Source: Pythium myriotylum (Eukaryota; Oomycota; Peronosporomycetes; Pythiales; Pythiaceae). From it: DNA of 64,000 bases. The notes under the pieces were generated by a model. It was not told the DNA's origin, made no database searches, and worked only from the letters and a program-made list of their open reading frames with translations. Of the stretch, positions 9,767 through 20,625 are shown in pieces (the stretch's first letter is position 1; each line of letters opens with the position of its first letter). The stretch lies in NCBI GenBank assembly GCA_023091665.1, contig JALJCQ010000009.1, forward strand, positions 930,001 to 994,000. The letters run 5' to 3'. Position numbers and translations under genes: made by a program.

Positions 9767-11001
9767 TGACGTCGGAGCTCCTGATGAGACCAAAGAGTTG
9801 ACATAAGATGTTTGTAACAATGAGATACGAACAAGTGACGTTGTTGGAATCTGCGACGTGTGAATCTAATCGAGTCTGCACGTGGAACTGCTGCATCCGT
9901 TGGGAAGACTGTGGTGAAGTTTACTTCCTTCGATGTCGTGGCGAGCACTCGAGCGAGCAGGAACGGCACGATGAACACTTCTGAGTTTGAAATGAGAGCA
10001 CGAGAGCACTGTCGCGAACACGACTCGACTGCGGTTGTCAAAAGGGACTTGCTTGTTCGTCAGTCCACTCGTCACTCCCATTGCTCTTGGTTAGATCTCT
10101 CCTTTGCGACACAATCCGACTTGGCGATCGGGCTCCACGTCATGAATAGTTTTTGCCATACGCAACAGGAGATGCGATATTGTATGATAGCACAATCTCC
10201 TCCGCGCTATAGACAAAAGTGTAAACTCTCACTGGAAGTCACCACGCGCAGTTCATGTTGAGCAAGCCAACAGAAATGATGCTGAGTGCCATCTATCCGA
10301 CATCCAATTGTATCAACATCCGTCGTAACGACGGGCGAGCCAATCAGACGTTCAAACTCTCGCAGGGAATCATTAGGGACTATCACTCGCGCGTTGGTCT
10401 TATGGTCTACCTCCAACTCCGAGAGTGCGTGAATCAAGACAGGACATAAACACAGAACAATCCACGCTCAACGCCACCCAGCAGTTGTAGTGGCGGTCGC
10501 GTTGTTCTTGTTATCGCGTACGCATACGTGGGGAAGCTCGTTCAGAAGATAAGGAAACTCGCGCACAGGACCAAACACGTGAATACGTAACGCGACTAGC
10601 GATGTAGCGTACTCGACTGAACTTGAGACAAACCTGCGCCTCTAACAGTTCGTCACGTTAAGCGACAAGTGCATACGCCTCCAGCCCTGGAAATCCGCAC
10701 AGGGCAACACGATTCGCTTCAAGCGGTTGGAAACGAACCTGCTCCGTCATGAAACGTACGCACTATGAGCGATGAGGCATAGAGAACTGTTTATAGGCCA
10801 CTTCGTCCTACCTTTGTTTTTTGATGCCACACTTGCAGGCACGAGTTGCCGTCCGTTGTCCAGTCGGATTGCCATTGAACATAAATAGCGTGGATACCGA
10901 GGAACACGATGGTCGACAGAGCCTGGAGACCTGCGATAGACAACAACCTAAGACTGTCAAGAAGCGCACAGAAGTCGACCTCTCTACTTGGATGAGACGG
11001 T
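9767..11001. other. Long intergenic stretch between divergent genes
   Basis: About 1.2 kb containing the divergent promoters of the ankyrin gene and the multi-pass membrane gene. I see no supported gene or repeat. Confidence 0.45.
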
Positions 11002-12797
11002 ATGGAGGGTCTGAAGAGCTGGGTCCGCCGAGCGCTACTTGCATGGGAAGGCGTCCAAGTCGAGCTTCATGGCCACTACTCGCTCCCACGACTGGATGCG
11101 CTTCGTGAGCATGCACGGGCCGCATCGGCTCTACGTAACTATCTCTTGGCGATAGCGGTGCCCATTCCTTGTCTCATCTCAATAATCGCGATGGATTCCC
11201 TTCCAGTCAAGTCACCGACTATAGGCTTCTCCCAGCAGACTGTGTGGGTACCCTTTCGATTGTTTTACGCAAGTTCGATCGTCGCCCTCGTGTTTCCACT
11301 CCAGATGCTACAGAGTTCCCCGACGCTTCAGATGTCAACGAGTCGTCTTTTATTGACTGCCGCTGTCTTGGGGGCTGTGTGCTCCTGTTCGTTCTGCCTC
11401 CTTGGAGCCTTGTGGTCCTACCCAACGCCTTTCTCTCTCGAGCTCGTAACCGCACCGTGTATCTTGACGATGTTCACCTTTCTGTGGGTTTCGTGAAACG
11501 GTCAGCTTCGCTCGCAGCCTCGTGCTGCTGTCAGTTTGAAGCGGTATCTCCACGTCTTCGCCGCTCAGACAGGGATGATCCACGGGTATACAGCGTTCAC
11601 CATCTTCTTCACGACTGCACGAAGCCAAGAGCAATCCCTTATCGCGTTGATGTTACCTTTCATCAAACTTGCCTTCCGTAACTGGGCCAGGCTTGGCGTG
11701 AACCACTTGCTTGACCAAGCCCCGCACATCATCGTCTTCAACATCGACGTCTTCCATGCTGTGTTCGTGTCGACGAACATGCAGCAGACAGATTCAAACT
11801 GGACTTTCGTCGTCATCATGGCGATTGACTTCATGCAGTTTTTGGTTGCAACGTTCGAAGTAGAGGTAGTCACGCGGCGCCTTCAACTGCTTGCAAAACA
11901 AGCCAACATATCTGGATCACCCGACAACGAGCATCCTACATTTGTGGACATTGCACTCCGTATCCTGGGAGAGAATCCTCGAGTCCGGCAGTTTGTTGAA
12001 AATAGTCATGTCCGAGAACAGGGAAGCCACTTCGCGCCAAGCTCGAAGCTGAAGATCTTGGCAAAAGCTAGAAGGCTTATCTCGGTACAGCAGGTCCATC
12101 CTATGTCGATCGAATCCGGTACCACTCGGGACACACGGGCTGCTACTGACCCCACTCTGGCCGATATCGAATGTGAGCTCCGATCTGGCAAGCTTCCCGA
12201 TCTTATCCAACTCAAAACTCTCCAGATCGAGTACGTGAACGTCTTCCTGAAGCTGCTATACATGATCGAGTTCTACGTGCTGATCGAGTTTGTCGAAGTG
12301 GTTGTCGCTGCGATGTATTGTAAGTTGTATGCTCTTTGTTGAGTCTCGATCCGGCTAACTCGCACTTCAAACCTGCAGCAATGTACTTGGCCACACTTCT
12401 ATACTTGCCAAACCGAGCATATTACCCGCAGTTTGCGACGCGCACGGACGCTGAGCTGGGAGCCAATGCTGCCCGTCTCGCAACGTACACGGCAGCGGAA
12501 ATGGTCTCGCTCATGGTGATTTGTCTGGTCATGAATCGCAAGATCCGCCCACTGACGACGACGCAGCAACTGGGCTTCGTTCTGCAGAAGCACTGGCGCA
12601 TCGTGCACGCGACTTACCTCATGTGGGCATTCGTCGTCTTGCAGATCCGCTTTGAGCATTTCGGTGCGTTCCACTGGCGATCAGTCGTTCTTGGACAACA
12701 TCTTGGAGAACTGATGAAACGCTCTGCCCTCATGTGGATAGGCACGGACTACTCTTTCAAGTTTGATTGGATGAGAGTTAAACCGACTGGACATTGA
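11002..12797 (+). CDS. Multi-pass membrane protein of unknown family (3 exons)
   Basis: Proposed exons 11002-11483, 11535-12319 and 12379-12797 (561 residues), with GT-AG introns of 51 and 59 bp; phases match at both junctions and the total is a multiple of three. The N-terminal half has several hydrophobic segments: LLAIAVPIPCLISIIAM near residue 50, VPFRLFYASSIVALVFPL, LLLTAAVLGAVCSCSFCLLGAL and VTAPCILTMFTFLL. A central hydrophilic part (about residues 300-400) is probably cytosolic. A final membrane block contains FLKLLYMIEFYVLIEFVEVVVAAMY and the start of exon 3 (MYLATLLYLPNRAYYPQF). I do not recognise a named domain; the style is that of the large oomycete families of transmembrane proteins with no assigned role. 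An alternative phase-0 donor at 11488 would break the frame and was discarded. Confidence 0.75.
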
Positions 12798-13242
12798 AGT
12801 TTCTTTTCGAGTCTAGTCTGTTGTCGTCCCCTTGGCGTGGATTTTTTGCGCTGTAGTGCCAGCGTCGCATCCTGTAGGCATCACGAGAGTGGCTCCTATA
12901 TCCTTCTCCACTTCCCACGCCCGCGTCTCTTAGGACTGCGTGCAACGAGATTCTTCAAGGGGAATGTGAATGCGCATCGACAATTCCGGTTCTGAACCCA
13001 TGAGCTCCTCACAAGGTCCGAGAAAAGACAGCACACGCTGATACACGATTCTGATTGGATGTCCATCATTAGTCGCAGTACTTTTCATCCAATGATATTC
13101 CGTTTTTACCCATCATCCTATTTTCATCCAATCACATGCCGATATGATCTCCATTGATGAGCATCGAGATCAGCTCGCGTGGTGCGTGGCGTGTCGCTGG
13201 CCATTCCGCCTCTGACGTCGCGACGGACAAGCCCGCAGCACC
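12798..13242. other. Intergenic stretch with CCAAT-type words
   Basis: No gene. Just upstream of the racemase the word CATCCAAT occurs near 13087 and 13124, and its reverse complement ATTGGATG near 13055. These could be CCAAT-type regulatory sites; that is inference only. Confidence 0.4.
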
Positions 13243-14076
13243 ATGATCGGCATCTGCGGCGGCGTGGGCCCGGCGGCAGGCATTTTGCTGCACCAGACGA
13301 TCCTCCAGCACACCGAGAGCCAGGGTCTCGACCAAGGCCACCTCAACGTCTGCCACTTCTCGCGCTCGGCCGACATCACGCCGCGCATGGAGTTTCTCGC
13401 GCAGTACAAAGCCGGCGCGGCCGTCACGCTCGAGAACCCGGCCGGCGGCATGGCGCGCACGTTTGAAATGATGAAGACAACGGCGCAGGCCGCCAACGTG
13501 CCGCTCGTCGCGGGTATCCCGTGCATCACGTTCCACGTCGATCCGATCTGGAACGAGTTCCGTAAGCTCGCGCGACTCGACGACAGCGGCCGAGTCATTG
13601 GTCAAGAGAGCGTCAAGTGTCTCCACCTTTTGCAGGAAACGGTGCGCTTCCTCGCGGACATCTCGCCAGCCTGCCGCAATGTCGGCGTCATGTCGACCGA
13701 TGGCACGCGCGACGCCCGGCTCTTCCGCGACCTGCTCGAGTCGCTCGGGTACAACGTACTCCAAGTCAGCGAAGCCTCCCAACACGATCTACAAGATACG
13801 ATCAGCAACCCCGAGTGGGGAATCAAGAGCAACGCGCCCATTATCCACCCGCGTTGCGTCCAGAACTTCCACGGGTTTGCTCGCGAGCTCATCGCGGCCG
13901 GCGCCGAAGTCATTGTGCTCGGTTGCACGGAGATCCCTTTCGCTTTTGGCGGCGCCACTACATTCGAAGGAGCTATTCTTCTTGACCCGCTCGTCGCACT
14001 TGCTAGGGCTCTAATCCGGGAAGTCGACCCGTCACGACTCAAACCACTCGTTCTAAACGGTCGCCGACGACCCTAG
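13243..14076 (+). CDS. Aspartate/glutamate racemase family protein
   Basis: Single exon, 277 residues, in the cofactor-independent Asp/Glu racemase superfamily. Both catalytic cysteines are in the expected contexts: GIPCITFH (Cys about 93) and LGCTEIP (Cys about 228). Other marks are IGICGGVGPAAG at the N-terminus, the S-x-D-I-T-P-R segment, and VGVMSTDGTRDARLF in the middle. Expected chemistry is racemisation of an acidic amino acid by a two-base thiol mechanism; substrate (Asp, Glu or a related compound) cannot be fixed. No targeting signal, so probably cytosolic. Such genes in eukaryotic microbes are often of bacterial origin; here that is only an inference from the family. Confidence 0.9.
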   Translation: MIGICGGVGPAAGILLHQTILQHTESQGLDQGHLNVCHFSRSADITPRMEFLAQYKAGAAVTLENPAGGMARTFEMMKTTAQAANVPLVAGIPCITFHVDPIWNEFRKLARLDDSGRVIGQESVKCLHLLQETVRFLADISPACRNVGVMSTDGTRDARLFRDLLESLGYNVLQVSEASQHDLQDTISNPEWGIKSNAPIIHPRCVQNFHGFARELIAAGAEVIVLGCTEIPFAFGGATTFEGAILLDPLVALARALIREVDPSRLKPLVLNGRRRP

Positions 14077-14880
14077 ATATGGGAAACACGCCAAGTAATG
14101 TAGTTACCTTCATATCACGGAACGGATAGTGGATGAGTGAAGTTGGTGCGAGCTCAATCCACTCCAACTGCACCTCATATGCGTCTTGCAGGTCGAGAGC
14201 ACCCCGGTTTCAGATATCGGTGTCGAAACGCCCTTATCCCGCTACTACTTCCTATCTAAAATATATTGTGGACACCTCAGCGTTGAGAGAACTGAGAAAT
14301 CTTTCAAGAGCCATATATTAGTCAAAGGGAGAAAAGGTCTAGATGCCTTTGACGAAGTGGTCTTTGAAGCAGCTCAATCGATCACCCGCCCAATTGCGAT
14401 GGTTGGTGTCATCAAGGTGTCTCAACCCGATATCCTCTTTGGTTTTGATCCTCAACAATCGCAAAAAGTGGAGTGTGTGGGTGGATATTGAAGAAGCAGG
14501 GGTTCGCCGAGCTAGAGTACGCTTAATTAAGTGCGCCACAGCGCTGATCAATCGCACACCCACGAAGACGTTGGCGACTGGGACCTTATGGAGCGACAAA
14601 CTCGAGATGCTGTTGTCCTCTTGGATCTAGACGAGAAGCTTGGCGCGGTTGATGTGTGTGCATGAGGAAGCCTCGGTCTGAATACTTGACTCGACCAATT
14701 CACGATCTTGGCGAGGGCAACGAAGGGAGCTATGGTGAAGAACAATCCTGTTGGTCAGATCGCGTAGAGTAAATGAAAATGTGAAGTTGCGAAGCACACC
14801 AGACCGAAGAAGTCTATATCTTCCGAGAGGCAGTGAACATGTCTCGCTTCCGCTCTCCATGAACTCACGTCATGCAGTTG
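14077..14880. other. Intergenic stretch, possibly further decayed relic sequence
   Basis: No intact gene. The last part, before 14881, may be a more diverged continuation of the CRN-like relic that follows, but I could not align it with confidence. Confidence 0.35.
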
Positions 14881-15080
14881 AGCTGGGACTCTATTGTGGG
14901 CACTGCTTGGGCAAAGGCAGGGTTGGTTCAAGTTGTACGCGACATTAAAGTTAGTTATCCCATGCCGCACTTGCATTTATCCACGTTAGCTCGATCGCGG
15001 CTCGCTCTGCTTGCACTAATCTCGCGTCATTGATTCGCGTTCTCCGCCTGCCTGCGTTCCGCTCTTGCCATGGCCTCGAC
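14881..15080 (-). pseudogene. Decayed fragment of a CRN-like P-loop gene
   Basis: Clear nucleotide similarity to 32155-32432 inside the CRN-like pseudogene on the minus strand. Shared landmarks, in order, are AGCTGGGACT, GCTTGGGCAAAGGCAGGG, TTTATCCACGTTAGCTC, ATCGCGGCTCG, CGCCTGCCTGCGTTCCGCT and GGCCTCGAC. The fragment corresponds to the coiled-coil and following region of that gene. It carries only about one degenerate copy of the 45-bp unit present twice at 32321-32410, and it has substitutions and indels, so it cannot be translated. It shows that a related gene once lay here or that a fragment was inserted. Confidence 0.7.
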
Positions 15081-15358
15081 ATATTTCACGTAGAACTCCT
15101 CTTACTTACGAAGTATTTATTTTCTATATATTTGCTCGAACAACAACTGACACGCTCTCTCCGTCTTTGCCGCAGTAAGTTAAGGTGCCGCCACCCATTC
15201 CATCGGCGTGTTGGTGACAAGACGCATAGACGTGAGAGGTTAGAATTTCTCACTGAAGGATGGATGGAGGATTCTTCTCAACCAGCGACCGGTCCCATGA
15301 AGTTATTGAGAGATAAATCTATGCGTGTTTCGGTGATACGTGAAGTAACTAATTCTGC

Positions 15359-18300
15359 TCACTCATATTCACTGTCGTCTTCTTCATCGATCTCAGAAAA
15401 GTCGCTCGCGTCTTCTTCTTCATCAGACTGAGCGCGTTTCTTTGCCTTCGTATTTGATGCAGTTTTCGTTGGTTTCTTCGTTTCGACGAGCACGACGTCA
15501 TCATCGTCCTCATCTTCCACATCCTCGACTTCGTCTTCATCGCTCGACAGCTCAGTGTATGTGATGCGACCTCGCACGCGACCACCACGGCGGGGAGCAT
15601 CCTCCCCTTTCGCTTCATTTTCTGAGTCGTTGGTGGTATGTTTCTGCTTCTTTTGTGCTGGTGCTACCTCAGCTTTTTGTGGGGTCTTTTCCTTTCTCTT
15701 GAGCGCAGCTGAATAGAGAAAATTAATCGTCAGATTTCCGAAAAGAAAGCATGGGGCTGAATAACTTACTCTTTGGCCTTGCTGGCGATTCGTTGACAGC
15801 TTCCAGTGGTTTCGATGTCGACTTGCTCAACAGGGCAGGCTTTAAAGGTTTCTTCGCAGCCGGTTTCTTGCCGAAACTCATTGCGAACACATCATCGTCG
15901 GATTCTTCCGACTCCTCTCGCTTCATTGGCTCATCATCCGAGCTCGCCAAATCAACCATGCTTACGGGCTTGCTTGGGCGTGGCGCTTTCGACGGCTTTT
16001 CCTTCTTTGGAGTCACTTGGACCCGCCTGGCAAGCCTCTCAGCTAGCGACATAACTTCAAGGTCTTCCTTCTTCTCTTTCTTCGGGGCAACAGGGGGTTC
16101 TTCTTTCTTGGTAAAGAAAGCAGAAATGGGCTGAGTCGAATCTTTTTTGGCTGACGGCTTCGTAGGTGCAGAACTCTTGACCTTAATGATCGGTTTCGAC
16201 TCGGTCTTCTGCTTGACTTTTGGCTTCGCTGCAAACTCGTAGTCCTCGTCACTATCATCCTCGTCACTGCTCTTTCGTTTCTTCTGGCGTTTTGCTGGAG
16301 CCCTGCGTCGCCCACCACCCTTCTTCTTAGCAGGAACGGATGTCGCAATAATCTTGCGCTGCTCCTCCGTCTCAATGACCAGTTGTTCGAGCTTGTCGAG
16401 ATCAGAAAGCCACAAATCGTTCACAGGTGTGGCTTCCAACGACGCATATTCTTCTTCTCGGCCTTTCAGTTCGGCTTGGAGCTTCTCAACTCGCTCCTTG
16501 GTCAAACTGAGCAGTTTCATTGACAACAGGTAGTCGTATCCTCGGGCGAGCTCAGAACTCGATGCCTCGTCTTCAGCATCTTCTTCAGCTTCAGAATCAT
16601 CGTCTTCCGACTTCTTCTTTTTCGCTGAGTTGATGGACTGGTCGTAACCATCTTTAACGAGCTGGCGCAGGATGTCATCTCGCTTACGATTGTTGAGGAT
16701 TAGTTTTCCATTTACCACAGCCAGAATGAAGCGAGCCTTGTTCGACAAGATCTTGATCTGCTCCGATAGTTTTGCGAGCATTGATGCCTTTCTTCTTTCA
16801 TAGAAGTCAAGCCGGATAGTGTAGAACTCGTCCATGATCTCGAGAGGAGTTTCATACTTCTTGATGTGGCCGCGTGGATCAAACAGGTGCATATTCGAAG
16901 TCGAGATCGAAGTCTCGAGCTTAAACTTCTTCACCACACCTCCCGGTGCCTTCGCAATATCTCGCAGAGTCTCTGGCGCCATGCTGACGGTGAACAACAC
17001 CGTAGTATCTGTATGGTTCTCGCGAAAGTCCTTTATGGTACCAGCCTCAAGTAGTGACTCCAAGAATTGCTTGTAAGAGTGCGTCCATGTCTTCACTGGA
17101 AGTTCTGTGATGACAAGAGTACTCTCGTCTGCTATTTCGTAAGTGCCTTGAACAACGAACGTATCTGTACTTTTTCCAGTACTCTTCTCCACGATTGTTC
17201 CTGTGAAGCCGCGGTACCACGGCACGAGTGGCTCCATTTCCCCCCCTTTAATCTTGAGGCGAAGATTGCGGATGATGTCCAGCGGATTGTAGTTCGGGAT
17301 CGAGCTAGACCAACCTGTACCGATTCCTTCGCTGCCGTTCACGAGAACCATTGGGATGATGGGTACATACCACTCCGGCTCAATCGACTGTCCATCTTCA
17401 TCGAGGTACTTCAGGTTGTCGTTATCAAGGTTATCGAACAAACGCCGTGCAAGGGGTTCGAGGTTGGTGAAGATGTAACGGGCAGACGCGGCATCTTTAC
17501 CACCAAGAATGCGGGTACCAAACTGTCCATTTGGAGAGAGTAGTTGAATATTGTTGCTTCCCACGAAATCCTGGGCCATGTTCACAATCGTGCCTTGTAA
17601 GCTCGCTTCACCATGGTGGTATGCTGAGTGCTCTGACACATAACCAGCCAATTGGACAACCTTGATCTCAGTCTGCAGGTATAAAGTATTCGTTATGACG
17701 TTGTGAAGGCGAGTTTTGGCAGCGGATTGTTACCTTTAGGTTGCGCTTGAAACAGCTGAACAATACTTTCCGCTGGGACGGCTTAAAGCCGTCCACAACA
17801 CTTGGAATGGAACGCAGGTTATCAGCCATAGAGAACAATATCAGTTCCTTGTTGACAAACCTGCAAGAGAGCGACTAAACGTTAGTTATCCAAGCGATAA
17901 ACGACCAATGAATCAAAACTCACTCAGTGTACGCCATTTCTTCGACGTCGTAGTCGACGAAGGTTCCTGGCTCAAACCCACGTAACCAGTCCTTCCGCTC
18001 TTCGACGCGTTTCTTCGAGAAAGCCATATCGATTGAGTCGCCATCTGCGTCTCCATTGTAGATGAAGCCAATCTGGTGCGTTTGCAAGTCGGAGAAATAT
18101 TCTTTGGCCTCCTGAGCCGTACTCGTACCGAGACCTTTGTAATATTTGATGTGCCATCCACGCCCTTGATTGGTCGCCTCTCGCCAGGCTTCATATTCGG
18201 GCATTGTATAGAACACCTTCGGGCTGGTGCGAGCCTTGGTACATTTGACAATGGGAGTAATGAACTCCTGGAGAAACCCTTCAATCTGGAGTAGGGATGG

Positions 18301-20434
18301 CCAGAAATGGTGGATAAAGTTTATCACCAAACCCTTGATGTGGCTGCCGTCATGATCCTGATCGGCCATAATCATCAAATGCCCATACCGCAGGCCCTTT
18401 GTGGAGGTGTACCTTTGACCATATTTCAACCCCATGATCTTCACAAGGTTCTGAATTTCTTCGTTCTTCATGATCTGAGAGTGGCTGGCTTCGCGGACAT
18501 TCAAAAGCTTCCCCTTTAGGGGAAACACGCCGTAGTAGTCGCGCCCAACCACAGCCAGGCCACTGATCGCAAGAGATTTGGCCGAATCGCCTTCAGTCAA
18601 AATCAGAGTACAGTTCTGGCCCTTGGCAGAGCCGGCGTGATTGGCATCATCAAGCTTGGAGATGCCCGTCAATTTGGATTTCTTGACACTGCCTGCCTTG
18701 CGGCGTAGCTCGGCGGTCTGTTTAAAATGTGCGAATGAGATGATTCGCTCGACCATGCCACTCTTCTCGATCTGCTTCAAAAATTTCTCGCTCAGAGTGT
18801 AGGTGGATCCGAAAGCAGGTGGTCGAGTGGTCAAAGTCTCTTTCGTTTGGGAATCGAACGCCGGGTTGTCGATGAGCGCGCTAACGTACACAGTCATGTG
18901 GTTCTTGATATAGTTTGGTTTCACTGACTCGCCCTTGTTCTTCTTTTTCAGCACGGACACGAGTTTGTTAACAATTTGATCTGCGATGTAGTTGACATGC
19001 TGACCGCCTTTCGTAGTACAGATGCCATTCACAAAACTGATTTGCTGAAACCCGTCGTCGCTGAGTCCGACACCAACTTGCCACCGGGAATCAGGCTTGT
19101 CAAAGATGACGGGATTTTTGGCTGCAATGCTGACACTGGCAGGCTTGTCCCCGTCTGCGTCACTCTCGTCGTCATCGCCCTCTGGTTTTGATGAAGCAGA
19201 AGCACCAGAGACGTTATACAGCTCGACGTAATCGATAAACGACTTGACCGTGACTTGCTCATCGTTCAAATAGACCTTCAGCGACTTGTCAGTAACACCA
19301 GCCACATCGTACACTCGTTTTTTGAAAAGAGACACTATGTCGTTGTCCAAATGAGTCATCTTGAAGCGCGCGAGATCGGGTTTGAATGTGATGCAAGTGT
19401 AATCCTTCTTCGACCAGGGTGTGATTGTGGGCTTACCCTTGATGCTCATGTTATCTGAGAACACTTGCTTGTACTTTTGCTTGGTGCTCTGATCCGCGGT
19501 CTCGACAACAAACTCCTCTGAAAAGATATTCGCCAGCTTGGCACCGTATCCGTTTCGACCACCAACAGTCTTCTTCTTGTTATCATCAAAGTTACTTCCC
19601 GTGAGTAGGTGCCCAAAGATCAGCTCCGGGACGTATACTTTGTGCTCCTTGTGCATGGCAACAGGGATACCCTTGCCGTTGTTCCACACGGAGATTTCGT
19701 TCTTGTCCACATCTATGTGCACCTTAAGTGTGTCCATGGTCTTATCGCGTTGCTTGTTATCGCATGCGTTAACGATGATCTCGTCGAAAATCTTGTACAG
19801 ACCTGGAGTCTATAAATTACACAGATGTACTTGTCAATTTCACGCGCTGGTCCACAACCGACGTCAAGAAACCCACGCACGTAAGTAATCTTGCGCGACT
19901 CCATCTTCTTGGTCTTGTCGTCAAAGACCCACATCGCCTGTGTGATCGGCTCAATCGATCCAACTGCATCCCAATCGCCATCAGTTAACACTTCACTGCA
20001 GCCAGTTCAGAATCCTCCACTACGTACTGTACGTGTCTGGACGCAGCAAGATGTGCTCGAGCTGCGTCTTTTTCTGGTAGATCTGCTCGATGGACTGCTT
20101 CGAGCCGCCCTTAGTCGGCGTCTCGGCCATCTCGACGTCGTCGTCGTCGTCGTCCTCGCTCTCGTCGTCGCTCTCATCCGAGTAGGCGCTCTTCTTCTTT
20201 TTCTTCTTGGCTGGCGCCGCCTTCTTGGGCGCCGCGGGCTTCTTGTCGCCCTTGGGCTTGGCCGGCGCCTTCTTCTTCTCGGCCGCGGGCTTTTTCTTGG
20301 CTACGGGCTTGCTCGGCTTCTCGGGCTCCCACACCTGCGAGCGACACACCAAACGAAAGCGCGTGAGCTCCTCTCTCCATCGCGCCGGCGCTGAGCTCCT
20401 CGCGACGCACATCCGACTCCGAATCCGAGCTCAT
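15359..20434 (-). CDS. TOP2: DNA topoisomerase II (7 exons)
   Basis: Type IIA topoisomerase that passes one DNA duplex through another with ATP; nuclear. Proposed coding exons on the minus strand: 20411-20434, 20028-20334, 19881-19963, 17924-19809, 17734-17860, 15770-17672 and 15359-15708, total 1559 residues, with GT-AG introns of 61-76 bp. The junctions restore family sequence, for example RPDTYIGSIEP, TPGLYKIFDEIIVNACDNKQRDK, YTEFVNKELI and NLKTEIKVVQL. Motifs: GHKL ATPase (NGKGIP, GRNGYGAKLANIF), TOPRIM with EGDSAK (about 543) and DQDHDG (about 624), and the breakage-reunion domain with the catalytic Tyr in RYIFT (about 873). The N-terminal about 90 residues are Lys/Pro/Ala-rich then acidic. 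The C-terminal about 400 residues are charged and low-complexity, ending in an acidic tail. Length is normal for eukaryotic enzymes. Confidence 0.95.
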
Positions 20435-20625
20435 GGCGCCGCCGTTTCCCTTCGAGTTGCCGCGCTTCCCCCGAAAAGCAACTTTCAAATGTCGAAGGGA
20501 TGCGCGCGCTAGCGGAAAACCTCAACACGAGGTCGTTGCACCTCAGAAATGAGGTTTATCACAAACCCAGCAGCGTAATTACCCCGAACATGGGTACATA
20601 TCAGTTAGCTTAGTCTGAACCAAAC

